Shown here one piece after another: positions 26,328 to 34,658 of a DNA stretch of 64,000 bases. The notes beneath the pieces were generated by a model. That model made no database searches. It was given only the letters and a program-made list of their open reading frames with translations, and was not told where the DNA came from. The translations under genes were made by a program, and so were the position numbers. The first letter of the stretch is position 1. The number at the start of each line of letters is the position of its first letter. The stretch comes from Epilithonimonas zeae. Its GTDB lineage: Bacteria; Bacteroidota; Bacteroidia; Flavobacteriales; Weeksellaceae. The stretch covers positions 3,410,001-3,474,000 of the forward strand of contig NZ_CP075338.1 in the NCBI RefSeq assembly GCF_023278365.1. The letters run 5' to 3'.

Positions 26328-27383
26328 TTAATTTTTGTAAAAGCCGTTTGTTCCGATTCCGGTTTTGAATGTTCTTATCTGAGCACCATTAGAGGCGTTA
26401 TAAAGGTATGAAGTGCTTTCTCCTGTAAAACTAGCATTAGAGATAAAAATTCCACCATTGAATACGTCAAAGCCGTAAACCGAAGCTGGAGCGGTGAACA
26501 GCATCTGAGGTGCGGTAGCTGTAGCCAGGATGTTTTTTGAATACACTTTGTTGCTGCCATCGATGAAATAGAAGTTACCGCCGTCAGCTCTCAGTTTGGA
26601 AACATTGCCAATCCCGGTTAGGGTAGTTGCTGTGTAAGTTCCGTCTCCGGCGATTTTGTAGATGTAAGATTCTGTACCTGTTGAAGATAATGCGTAAGCT
26701 GTTCCTTCATAAGAAATCAAATCCTTGATTTCGCCTTCATCCGGAAGTGTCACAACTTTGCTGACAGCATTGGAAGATGGACTCACGATAGAAATGGTAT
26801 GACCTGTGATTTCCATTTCATTAGTAGTGAAGTTGTACATCGATGCATCTGTCTGGACGAAGATATTGTTGCTGGCTTCTACAACCTTTTCAGCATAACG
26901 CTCAAACGGAATACTTTTGATAAATGTATTGTCTGCAGCATTGTAAATGTTCAGTTTGTAAGTACCAGCAAAATTGTTATTGGTCACATAATACTGACGT
27001 TCTGAAAAAGCTATATATCTTGGGCTTGAAAGATTCGAGGTTACGACAACGTTTTTCTGGAAATTGTAGCGGTTAACAATCGTAATCTGGTTAGAATTAT
27101 TCATCACAAGATAAGCGTTAGTACCTCGCAATCCAATGCTCTGAAGTACGTCTCCGGTGTTCTCATTGTTGGCAGATTTGTAGATGTCGGATTTGGAGCT
27201 GCTTAGATCCAGTGAAAGGAAATCTACGCTTGAATTGTTTTTTTGATAAGCACCTTCATTGGCAATCAGAATCCCGCTGTAAGATACTTCGCCATTGCCT
27301 GTAAAGAAGTCATCATCTGAACAGGAAATGTTGAATAAAAGCAGTGATACAAAAGCCCAGCTCAGTAATTGTTTGAATTTCAT
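26328..27383 (-). CDS. YncE/BtuG-like beta-propeller surface lipoprotein
   Basis: The 351-residue protein has a lipoprotein signal (LLFNISC, Cys about 21) followed at once by SDDD, the S-(D/E)-(D/E) surface-export signal of Bacteroidota lipoproteins. The rest resembles the YncE/DUF5074 seven-bladed propeller family, with repeated ANEGAYQKNNSSVDFLSL-like blades. In Bacteroides, BtuG is a surface propeller lipoprotein that binds cobalamin and works with BtuB. Here the gene lies 10 bases downstream of a TonB-dependent receptor under a cobalamin riboswitch, so a BtuG-like role is likely, by inference from context. Confidence 0.85.
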   Translation of the reverse strand: MKFKQLLSWAFVSLLLFNISCSDDDFFTGNGEVSYSGILIANEGAYQKNNSSVDFLSLDLSSSKSDIYKSANNENTGDVLQSIGLRGTNAYLVMNNSNQITIVNRYNFQKNVVVTSNLSSPRYIAFSERQYYVTNNNFAGTYKLNIYNAADNTFIKSIPFERYAEKVVEASNNIFVQTDASMYNFTTNEMEITGHTISIVSPSSNAVSKVVTLPDEGEIKDLISYEGTAYALSSTGTESYIYKIAGDGTYTATTLTGIGNVSKLRADGGNFYFIDGSNKVYSKNILATATAPQMLFTAPASVYGFDVFNGGIFISNASFTGESTSYLYNASNGAQIRTFKTGIGTNGFYKN

Positions 27384-27393
27384 AATGTTTGAT

Positions 27394-29205
27394 TTATAGA
27401 TTAAATTTTATATTAATAGCATAATTCCTTTTAGGCATAAAATAATTTTCGACAGACTGATAAGCTTTATTGGTAATATTATTGACCCGGAATCCGATTT
27501 GATAATGCTTTAAATAGTTGAGATTAACGCCGGCATTGACGACAAAGTAATCTTCCAAAAAGTTCTTTTCATCTGTATCAGTATAGGTTTTTCCATTATA
27601 AAATGCCTGTGCAAAAATCCCCAGCCAGGAATACTGATAATTGGCATTGAAGTTAATACGGTGAAACGGCACATACATCAATTGTTTATTAGTTTCCAGA
27701 TTCACTGATTTGGTGTAAGAATAGGAAAGTCTGCCTTTAATCTGATGCTTTCCAAATTGTTTCTCGAATGATAAATCCGTTTCCAGTCCATATCCATCAA
27801 CTTTATTGATATTTTCCGGTGACCAGTAAGATGTTGCCTGCATCCAAACGATATTGTCTATGATATGCATATAATAAGGCGTAATGCTTAATGTAAAATT
27901 TCTGTAGCTAAACCTGTGCGCCATCTCTGCCTGGGTGGATGTTTCTGGTTTCAGATTGGGGTTTCCGCCAGGTAGCCAATAGAGATCATTAAAAGTTGGA
28001 GCGCGAAAATTTCTAGAGAAATTGATCGTTGTTTGATACCAATGGTTTGCAATATACTTTGCAGATGCTGAGAACAAGAACGGGCTTTTATAGCCCTCAA
28101 CAATTTCCTGTTTTGCACCCAATTCCCAATAGAATTTTTCAGATTGAGAATTTCTGTAAAGCAAAGAAAAACTTCCCAAATTTCTTTTTGGAGTTTTGAT
28201 TCCCGAGCCAAATCCTTCCGCTTCGTTATACTGATATTCTGTAATGAGGTTGAAAGACGAGTTTTTCGAAACCAAGAAGTCAAGATCATTCTTGATAATA
28301 TATTGTTTCCCGGTTCCACCGCTGGTTTTACTTTTATTAATATCTCCAAAATACTGGAAATTGTCCTCCAGATAAGCAAGCTTAAAATTGTTTTTAAATT
28401 TCCCGGAATGTAATTTCCAGCCAGCCAGACTGCGGAATGTCTGAACGAAATATTTGGTTTTAGTTTGATTTTCCGAAAAAATGGGATAGTGTTGATCGCT
28501 ATCATAATGTTGGCTTTGCCAATAAAATTCGTTGTTTGGATTGATTTTGTAAGCTAAGCCAAGATTGAAACTCGTGTTTTCATATTCTCCGTTTCGGTTG
28601 ATGAATTTCCTTTGAGGAATTTCATAATCATTCTCACTTCTGGAATGATTGATATTAAGACTAAAACTGAAATTATCATTACTGAATTTCGCCTGAGCTA
28701 CGGAATTACTCGTTCCAAATGAGCCATATTCCGAAAACAAAGTCCCTTTGAAACCTCTGTTAAAATCAAGAATATTATTAAGATGAATAGAACCGCCAAT
28801 TGCGCCGCTTCCATAAATCACACTTCCGCCACCGTATTTGATTCCGACATTTTCATAGCTCAAAGGATTCAGATTATTAATATCACCTTGTCCCAGAAAA
28901 ATCGAATTGATATTGATGCCATTCCATACAAAAGCCGTTTGTTGTGCAGTCGTTCCTCGGAAGGAAGGCGAAGATGTCGAACCGCGACCATTTTCTTTGA
29001 TATAAATATTGGACTGAAATCTCAGTAAGTCTGATAAAGAAGTCGAGTTTTCTAGAATTTTATCAGAATTAAGATTCGATATTTTTGCAGTTTTGGAAAC
29101 TTTTCTGAACTGGTTATCAATAAATACGGTGTCTATCAACGATTCCTGGGCGGAAAGTTGATGTACAATATAAATGAAAAAAAGTGTAAAAATACGTTTT
29201 GTCAT
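27394..29205 (-). CDS. btuB: TonB-dependent outer-membrane receptor, probable cobalamin transporter (BtuB-like)
   Basis: The 603-residue protein has a signal peptide (MTKRIFTLFFIYIVHQLSAQ) followed by a plug domain (LIDTVFIDNQFRKVSKTAKIS, VIYGSGAIGGSIHL) and a 22-strand-type barrel, ending in the terminal strand NYAINIKFNL. A 28-residue upstream extension of the frame would run into the riboswitch region, so the ATG at 29205 is preferred. It sits about 40 bases below the riboswitch 3' conserved block and shares its transcript with the downstream propeller lipoprotein. Confidence 0.9.
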   Translation of the reverse strand: MTKRIFTLFFIYIVHQLSAQESLIDTVFIDNQFRKVSKTAKISNLNSDKILENSTSLSDLLRFQSNIYIKENGRGSTSSPSFRGTTAQQTAFVWNGININSIFLGQGDINNLNPLSYENVGIKYGGGSVIYGSGAIGGSIHLNNILDFNRGFKGTLFSEYGSFGTSNSVAQAKFSNDNFSFSLNINHSRSENDYEIPQRKFINRNGEYENTSFNLGLAYKINPNNEFYWQSQHYDSDQHYPIFSENQTKTKYFVQTFRSLAGWKLHSGKFKNNFKLAYLEDNFQYFGDINKSKTSGGTGKQYIIKNDLDFLVSKNSSFNLITEYQYNEAEGFGSGIKTPKRNLGSFSLLYRNSQSEKFYWELGAKQEIVEGYKSPFLFSASAKYIANHWYQTTINFSRNFRAPTFNDLYWLPGGNPNLKPETSTQAEMAHRFSYRNFTLSITPYYMHIIDNIVWMQATSYWSPENINKVDGYGLETDLSFEKQFGKHQIKGRLSYSYTKSVNLETNKQLMYVPFHRINFNANYQYSWLGIFAQAFYNGKTYTDTDEKNFLEDYFVVNAGVNLNYLKHYQIGFRVNNITNKAYQSVENYFMPKRNYAINIKFNL

Positions 29206-29244
29206 AACCTGCCTTTCCTCCGAAAGCTTTTGTCTAAATTTTGT

Positions 29245-29398
29245 CTGGCAGGTCTCCTGACTTTCGCTGATTTTGCGCCTTCTCATCCTTTTCAGAACAA
29301 TGGCAAGATTGCAAAATACATTTTAGCGATTTACAGTTGCGGGGACAGTTGAAGAATTGCACTTCATTCCCTTTTTAATCCGAAAAATACCGGAACCA
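29245..29398 (-). promoter_or_regulatory. Cobalamin riboswitch
   Basis: On the minus strand, the order is GGTTCCGGTATTTTTCGG, then TTAAAAAGGGAATGAAGTGC, then CTGTCCCCGCAACTGTAAAT, and at the 3' end AGTCAGGAGACCTGCC, the conserved blocks of the B12 riboswitch including the GCAACTG core. The gap to the TonB receptor ATG is about 40 bases. Adenosyl- or methylcobalamin binding would repress uptake genes. Confidence 0.93.
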
Positions 29399-29444
29399 AA
29401 TTTTTGCAAATATAATAAAGTTGAAGCGATGTTTTTAATGATTC

Positions 29445-30503
29445 TTAAAAATCAAGTCTCCCGATTTCTGGTTTGCCCAAATTTTTGTAATAATTCTCCA
29501 GCGGTTTCGGAAACGATTTGTCATCAGCTTGTTTTTCGTTTACGATGACAAAATCATTATCAGAAGCAAATTTTTCAAATTCTTTCTTAGAATCGATCTC
29601 AACGAGATTGATTTCGATTGAGAGATTTTTGTGAGTCAGTTTATGACTGATTATTTTTGAATTGATGATATAATCATTCCAATTTTCAGGAATAGAAATC
29701 GGGAAGTCATATAATTTTTTCCAAATGAAGTCATTGTCTCTTTGTTTAATAAGGAATTGATTCTTGTGTTTAACAAAGAAATATTTCAAACTCAAATCTG
29801 AGACTTTAACCTTTTTTGTTTTCACAGGAAATTCGGAAATTCTTCCCGTTTGAAAAGCAATGCAATCATCATGCACAGGACAGTCTCCACAAAGCGGATT
29901 TTTCGGTTTACAAATCTCCGAACCAATATCCATTATTGCCTGATTGAATTCACCAGATTTATCATCAGGCATAATTAACAAAGCTAAATCCGAAAAATAC
30001 TGAAAAGCCTTTGAGCTGGAAATATCAAAATCATCAGCAAAAATCCTCGACAAAACCCGATAGAAATTTCCATCAACGGCAGGAACTTTTTCTTCAAAAC
30101 AAATACTTGCAATCGCAGCGGCTGTATATTTTCCTACGCCTTTTAACTTTAGAATATCATTATAATGATTTGGGAATTCACCATCGAAATCTTCTATAAC
30201 TTGATGAGCGGCTTTATGCAGATTAATTGCTCTGGAATAATAACCCAAACCTTTCCAATATAATAAAACTTCATCTTCCGAAGCTTGATGAAGTTCTTTT
30301 ACGGTTGGGAATCTTTCTATAAATCTGAGGTAATGACCAAGGCCTTGTTTTACCTGCGTTTGTTGTAAAACAATTTCGCTGATCCATATATTATAAGGAA
30401 GCTGGTTTTCTCTCCAAGGAAGTTGTCTGGCATTAGTATCATACCACTTTGTGAGCTTTTTTCCAATGTGAAGAAAATCAGCATTTTGTTTGTTTGTTTT
30501 CAA
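29445..30503 (-). CDS. mutY: A/G-specific adenine glycosylase MutY
   Basis: MutY removes adenine paired with 8-oxoguanine. The 352-residue protein has the HhH-GPD core (about residues 25-215: WISEIVLQQTQVKQGLGHYL, KGVGKYTAAAIASICF, VPAVDGNFYRVLSRI) with the catalytic Asp in the DGN block, and the 4Fe-4S cysteines CKPKNPLCGDCPVHDDC. A MutT-like C-terminal domain follows. The frame begins with TTG (30503); I see no better ATG nearby. Its start overlaps the divergent HU promoter, so the two may be linked in expression. Confidence 0.93.
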   Translation of the reverse strand: MKTNKQNADFLHIGKKLTKWYDTNARQLPWRENQLPYNIWISEIVLQQTQVKQGLGHYLRFIERFPTVKELHQASEDEVLLYWKGLGYYSRAINLHKAAHQVIEDFDGEFPNHYNDILKLKGVGKYTAAAIASICFEEKVPAVDGNFYRVLSRIFADDFDISSSKAFQYFSDLALLIMPDDKSGEFNQAIMDIGSEICKPKNPLCGDCPVHDDCIAFQTGRISEFPVKTKKVKVSDLSLKYFFVKHKNQFLIKQRDNDFIWKKLYDFPISIPENWNDYIINSKIISHKLTHKNLSIEINLVEIDSKKEFEKFASDNDFVIVNEKQADDKSFPKPLENYYKNLGKPEIGRLDF

Positions 30504-30521
30504 AAATATATCTTATATTTG
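30492..30521 (+). promoter_or_regulatory. Promoter of the first HU gene (TTTG-18-TATATTTG)
   Basis: TTTG at 30492-30495, an 18-base spacer, then TATATTTG at 30514-30521, a full Bacteroidota promoter match, 29 bases before the HU ATG. It overlaps the 5' end of divergent mutY. Confidence 0.75.
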
Positions 30522-30550
30522 CACACCAAAAATATAAAGAATTTTAGAAA

Positions 30551-30841
30551 ATGACAAAGGCAGAATTGGTAAATACCATCTCGAACAAGCTGGGAGTAGA
30601 AAAGAATGATACACAGAAAGTTATCGAAGCTTTTATGCAAGAAATCAGAACCTCTATGTATAATGGAGATAATGTATATTTAAGAGGATTCGGTTCTTTT
30701 ATTATCAAAACCAGAGCAGCTAAAACAGGTAGAAATATTTCTAAGAACACGGCTATAGAAATCCCTGCTCACAACATTCCTGCTTTTAAACCTTCAAAAA
30801 CTTTTGTGGAAAAAGTTAAGACTAAAGTTGCAGTAAAATAA
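30551..30841 (+). CDS. HU family DNA-binding protein
   Basis: This is a 96-residue nucleoid protein of HU/IHF type: MTKAELVNTISNKLGVEK at the N-terminus, GFGSFIIKTRAAKTGRN at about residues 47-63 and the DNA-binding arm IEIPAHNIPAFKPSK with its intercalating Pro. It is one of two HU genes in this window, the other at 45353-45652; the two share the fold but differ through the arm and C-terminus. It is followed by the 30-residue basic protein and a terminator, and then by ribonuclease G. Confidence 0.95.
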   Translation: MTKAELVNTISNKLGVEKNDTQKVIEAFMQEIRTSMYNGDNVYLRGFGSFIIKTRAAKTGRNISKNTAIEIPAHNIPAFKPSKTFVEKVKTKVAVK

Positions 30842-30878
30842 TTAGTTGAATATTAACAGTATAAAAAATATATAAATT

Positions 30879-30971
30879 ATGCCAAGCGGAAAAAAGAGAA
30901 AAAGACACAAGGTTGCAACTCACAAGAGAAAGAAAAGAAGAAGAGCAAACAGACACAAAAAGAAAAAATAA
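30879..30971 (+). CDS. 30-residue Lys/Arg-rich protein, possible ribosome-associated peptide
   Basis: The small frame reads MPSGKKRKRHKVATHKRKKR plus a further ten basic residues: about 21 of the 30 are Lys, Arg or His. It has an ATG, a proper stop and its own intergenic room, and it is followed by a terminator-like hairpin at 31000-31035. Peptides of this size and composition are usually ribosomal or RNA-binding, as bacterial Thx is. I believe it is conserved in Bacteroidota, but that needs a search. It sits between HU and ribonuclease G. Confidence 0.78.
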   Translation: MPSGKKRKRHKVATHKRKKRRRANRHKKKK

Positions 30972-30999
30972 TCTGTATTTTTTCAGTCTTAAACATATT

Positions 31000-31036
31000 A
31001 AATATAGTTGGCACTTTGTCAGCTATATTTTTGTTT
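31000..31036 (+). terminator. Hairpin after the 30-residue basic protein
   Basis: AAATATAGTTG and CAGCTATATTT form an 11-base stem with one G.T pair around nine bases, followed by TTGTTTT. It precedes the ribonuclease G gene by about 45 bases. Confidence 0.7.
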
Positions 31037-31080
31037 TATATTTACAACCTAATCCTTAATAAAAACCTTTTTATGAAGTT

Positions 31081-32637
31081 ATGAAGAAAGAACTGATTAT
31101 TTCCAATGAGGAAGATGCTTCAAAAATAGCTTTATTGGAAGATGGCCGTCTTTTTGAGCTCCACGAGCAAGAGACGAAGTCAGATTTTGTTGTAGGTGAT
31201 CTTTTTCTGGGCAAAATCAAAAAGTTGGCGCCCAATCTTAATGCAGCTTTCGTAAACATCGGAACAGACAAGGATGCGTTCTTGCATTATCAGGACCTTG
31301 GTCCGCAGTTCCTGTCTTACCAAAGATTTCTGAAAAATACGATATCGAAAAAACAACAATCTCCCAGCCTTAAAAGTTTTGAAACTGCCAAGGATATTGA
31401 TAAAATGGGAACTGTTGACAAAGTTTTGACGGCGGGCGACCTTGTCCTTCTTCAAATCACCAAAGAGCCAATTTCTACAAAAGGACCGCGTATCTCTACG
31501 CAAATCTCGCTTACAGGTCGTTTTTTGGTTTTGATTCCTTTCGATAACAAGATTTCAATTTCCAAAAAAGTAGCCGACCCCGAAGAAAAAAATCGTCTGA
31601 AGACTTTGATAGAAAGTATCCGTCCGGAAGGTTTCGGAGTCATTATCAGAACGGTTGCAGAAGGGAAAAAAGTAGCTGAGCTTCATAATGATATGAATCA
31701 GTTGGTGAAAAAATGGGAATCCACGTTTAAGAACATTCAGAAAAATAAAGTTCCGAGCAAGGTCTTGAGTGAAGAAGATAAAGCGTCTTCTATCCTTAGA
31801 GATAACTTTAACCAAGATTTCGTAAGTATCATTTGTGATGACGAAAAAATGGTAGAGGATATGAGATCTTATATCGAAGTTATCGCACCAGAACGTAAGA
31901 ATATTGTTCAGTTTTATGACTCTCATATTCCTTTGATGGAGTACTACAATGTTGAGAAACAACTGAAACAAAGTTTCGGAAAGCACGTGAATATCCCAGC
32001 TTCCAAAGGTGCTTATCTTGTCATAGAACATACGGAAGCGCTTCACGTTGTAGATGTGAATTCTGGGAACAATATCTCGTCATCTTCTACCAACAAAACG
32101 CACGCTTTGACTGTCAACAAGATGGCAGCAACGGAAATTGCAAGACAGTTGCGACTTCGTGATATGGGTGGAATTATCGTGGTGGATTTCATCGACATGG
32201 TAGATCCTGAGCATAGAAAAGAGCTGTACGAGCATTTCCGAGACGAAATGAAACGTGATAAAGCCAGACACAAGATTTTGCCACCTTCCAAATTTGGTCT
32301 AATCCAAATGACAAGACAACGTGTCCGTGCCGAGAAACACATCGAGACTTCTGAAGAAAACCCCAACAAAGATGGAGAAATCATTGCTCCAATTGTAATT
32401 GTGGAAAAAATGGAGGATTCTATCAGAACCATTATGCAAAAAGAAAAAGGAAAATTATACTTACATGTGCATCCTTTTGTAGAAGCTTATCTTACAAAAG
32501 GTCTTGCCAGCATCCAAAATAAGTGGTTTTTGAAATACAAAAAATGGGTAACCGTAATTCCGAGAGATTCTTTCAAGATGTTAGAGTTCCATCTCTACAA
32601 TGCGGAGAAAAAGGAATTGATGAGTTTCTCTAATTAA
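31081..32637 (+). CDS. rng: Ribonuclease E/G family protein
   Basis: The 518-residue protein is an RNase G-type endoribonuclease that cuts AU-rich single-stranded RNA and helps mature rRNA. It has the N-terminal S1-like region (about residues 35-125, GDLFLGKIKKLAPNLNAAFVNIG) and the catalytic core with DVNSGN and GGIIVVDFIDM (the metal-binding Asp residues about 326 and 369). It lacks the long RNase E scaffold, so RNase G is the better name. A short ATG-AAG-TTA-TGA frame overlaps the start codon (ATGA at 31079-31084). Confidence 0.94.
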   Translation: MKKELIISNEEDASKIALLEDGRLFELHEQETKSDFVVGDLFLGKIKKLAPNLNAAFVNIGTDKDAFLHYQDLGPQFLSYQRFLKNTISKKQQSPSLKSFETAKDIDKMGTVDKVLTAGDLVLLQITKEPISTKGPRISTQISLTGRFLVLIPFDNKISISKKVADPEEKNRLKTLIESIRPEGFGVIIRTVAEGKKVAELHNDMNQLVKKWESTFKNIQKNKVPSKVLSEEDKASSILRDNFNQDFVSIICDDEKMVEDMRSYIEVIAPERKNIVQFYDSHIPLMEYYNVEKQLKQSFGKHVNIPASKGAYLVIEHTEALHVVDVNSGNNISSSSTNKTHALTVNKMAATEIARQLRLRDMGGIIVVDFIDMVDPEHRKELYEHFRDEMKRDKARHKILPPSKFGLIQMTRQRVRAEKHIETSEENPNKDGEIIAPIVIVEKMEDSIRTIMQKEKGKLYLHVHPFVEAYLTKGLASIQNKWFLKYKKWVTVIPRDSFKMLEFHLYNAEKKELMSFSN

Positions 32638-32647
32638 AAGAATATTA

Positions 32648-32677
32648 AAACAGACTTTTTTAAGTCTGTTTTTTTAT
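32648..32677 (+). terminator. rng terminator
   Basis: AAACAGACTT and AAGTCTGTTT form a ten-base stem around T's, with a T-run after it, ten bases past the stop codon. Confidence 0.88.
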
Positions 32678-32818
32678 GACTTAAAATCAATAGTGTTCAT
32701 TAATTTAAAAATAAAATTTCCTTTAACTAATATTTAACGCACAAAAACTGTTATTTAAAATATAATTATGATACTTTGGTTATAATTTTGATACGAACTA
32801 ATTAAATTAAATAAATAT

Positions 32819-34363
32819 ATGTCAGGAAAAATTTTATGGATAGATGATGAGGTTGATTTACTAAAACCACACATTGTTTTTCTCGAAAATAAAGGTTATA
32901 ACGTTACTCCGGTGAATAATGTGAACGAAGCGCTGGAAATGATAGAGCGAGAAAAATACGAGTTAACTTTTCTTGACGAAAACATGCCTGGGATCTCCGG
33001 CTTGGAAGCAATTCCGATGATTAAGGAAAAAGATAATGCGCTCAAAATCGTAATGGTTACGAAAAGTGAAGAGGAGCACATTATGGAACAGGCGATTGGT
33101 TCTCAGATAGAGGATTATATCTTAAAACCTGTGAATCCAAATCAGGTTCTTTTATCACTCAAAAAAATCCTTCAAAGCGAATCTTTGGTTGAGCAAAAGA
33201 CAATTGTTGACTATCAGCAGGAATTCCGTAATCTGAGTATGGAGTTATCTTATCTAAGGACTTATCAAGACTGGGCAGAATATTACAAAAAAATCTTGAG
33301 CTGGGAAGTGAAATTCGATAAAGTTTCGGATAATGAGTTTGCAGATTTGCTTCAAAACCAAAAAGAAGAAGCCAATATCCAGTTCTCAAAATTCATTGAA
33401 AACAATTACGAAGAATGGCTTCATAGTAACGAAAAACCAATGATGAGCCACACGCTTTTCAAAGACAAAGTGAAGCCGGAGTTGGAAAAAGAAAAAGTTC
33501 TTTTGTTGATGATTGATAACTTGAGATATGACCAATGGAAAGTGATTGAGCCATTATTCACCAAGTTCTATAACAAAACTTCCGAGGATTATTATTTCAG
33601 TATTTTACCAACAGCGACGCAATATGCAAGGAACTCATTTTTTGCAGGGTTAATGCCTTCAGAAATCGAGAAAAGATTCCCGGAATATTGGTTTAATGAT
33701 AATGAAGAAGGTAACAAAAACGAGCACGAAAGAGATTTCTTGGAAGACCAAATGAAACGTTTGGGACTATCAAGTAAATCGATGAAATACTTGAAAATCC
33801 TGAACTCAGATTTTGAAAGGAAAATTTTAGACGATTTCAATCAACATAAAAACAACGATTTATTAGTTATCGTTTACAACTTTATCGATATCTTATCTCA
33901 CGCAAAAACCGATAACAATATTGTAAATCAATTGATTAGAGACGATAAAACCTTCAGGTCTTTGACTTATAACTGGTTCGAGAATTCATCTTTGCTGAAA
34001 ATTATCAAAACTGCAGCAGAAAATGGATTCAAATTGGTCATTACAACCGATCACGGCACAATTTATGTTAAAAAACCTAGTAAGGTAGTTGGCGATAGAG
34101 AAACGTCGACCAATATAAGATACAAGACAGGACGAAGTTTGACTTATGAAGATAAAGATGTTTGGGCGATTAACAATCCCGACAAACTCTTTCTGCCAAA
34201 AGGAAATCTGAGTTCCAAATATATTTTCGCCAAGAACAATATATTTTTAGCATACCCGAAGAACTATAATCACTTTGTGAATTATTACAAAGATACTTAT
34301 CAGCACGGAGGGATTTCCCTAGAGGAAGTCATCATCCCGATAAGCATACTAGAACCCAAGTAG
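32819..34363 (+). CDS. porX: PorX-type response regulator with PglZ domain (T9SS regulator)
   Basis: The 514-residue protein has an N-terminal receiver (about residues 4-122: KILWIDDEVDLL, the phosphoacceptor loop FLDENMPG with Asp 53, ILKPVNP) and a C-terminal PglZ alkaline-phosphatase-like domain (LLMIDNLRYDQW, then VITTDHGT). PorX works with sensor PorY in P. gingivalis to control T9SS genes and has nucleotide/phosphodiesterase activity in its PglZ part. No sensor kinase is encoded next to it. A T9SS cargo gene lies 3.2 kb downstream. Confidence 0.94.
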   Translation: MSGKILWIDDEVDLLKPHIVFLENKGYNVTPVNNVNEALEMIEREKYELTFLDENMPGISGLEAIPMIKEKDNALKIVMVTKSEEEHIMEQAIGSQIEDYILKPVNPNQVLLSLKKILQSESLVEQKTIVDYQQEFRNLSMELSYLRTYQDWAEYYKKILSWEVKFDKVSDNEFADLLQNQKEEANIQFSKFIENNYEEWLHSNEKPMMSHTLFKDKVKPELEKEKVLLLMIDNLRYDQWKVIEPLFTKFYNKTSEDYYFSILPTATQYARNSFFAGLMPSEIEKRFPEYWFNDNEEGNKNEHERDFLEDQMKRLGLSSKSMKYLKILNSDFERKILDDFNQHKNNDLLVIVYNFIDILSHAKTDNNIVNQLIRDDKTFRSLTYNWFENSSLLKIIKTAAENGFKLVITTDHGTIYVKKPSKVVGDRETSTNIRYKTGRSLTYEDKDVWAINNPDKLFLPKGNLSSKYIFAKNNIFLAYPKNYNHFVNYYKDTYQHGGISLEEVIIPISILEPK

Positions 34364-34396
34364 TTTTTTCATAGTTTATTTGATTTGGGTTTATTG

Positions 34397-34428
34397 GGCG
34401 GAAAGAGGCAACTTTTTCCGCCTTTTTT
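34397..34428 (+). terminator. porX terminator
   Basis: GGCGGAAA and TTTCCGCC pair around GAGGCAACTT, followed by TTTTTT, about 34 bases past the porX stop. Confidence 0.88.
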
Positions 34429-34470
34429 ATTAATTTGGAGCAACAAGTTTTGGTCTTCGATAGAAGTTTC

Positions 34471-34580
34471 CAACCCGCTATCCACTATATCTTTTTTGTC
34501 ATTGCGAACGATGTGAAGTAACCTATTGAACATTCCCAAACTCGCAATAACAAAAAAGGATGCCGTTCCTATCGGGGCTA
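34471..34580 (+). repeat. AACCCGCTATCC-type palindromic repeat
   Basis: The left half (AACCCGCTATCC, then ATCTTTTTTGTCATTGCGA) pairs with the right half (TCGCAATAACAAAAAAGGAT, then ATCGGGGCTA), with a variable loop between. I recall similar sequences repeated in Chryseobacterium and related genomes. It fills the gap between porX and the L7/L12-like gene. Confidence 0.75.
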
Positions 34581-34658
34581 TGTTGAGGTTTTGTATTTCT
34601 TTTCACCATTTTTTAATGATGAAAAATAGGATGACATTAATAATCACAAAAAAATATT

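Noticed and set aside
29206-29286. Longer N-terminus for the TonB receptor.
   Set aside because: It would run through the 3' block of the cobalamin riboswitch and lacks a signal peptide; the ATG at 29205 starts a normal signal sequence.
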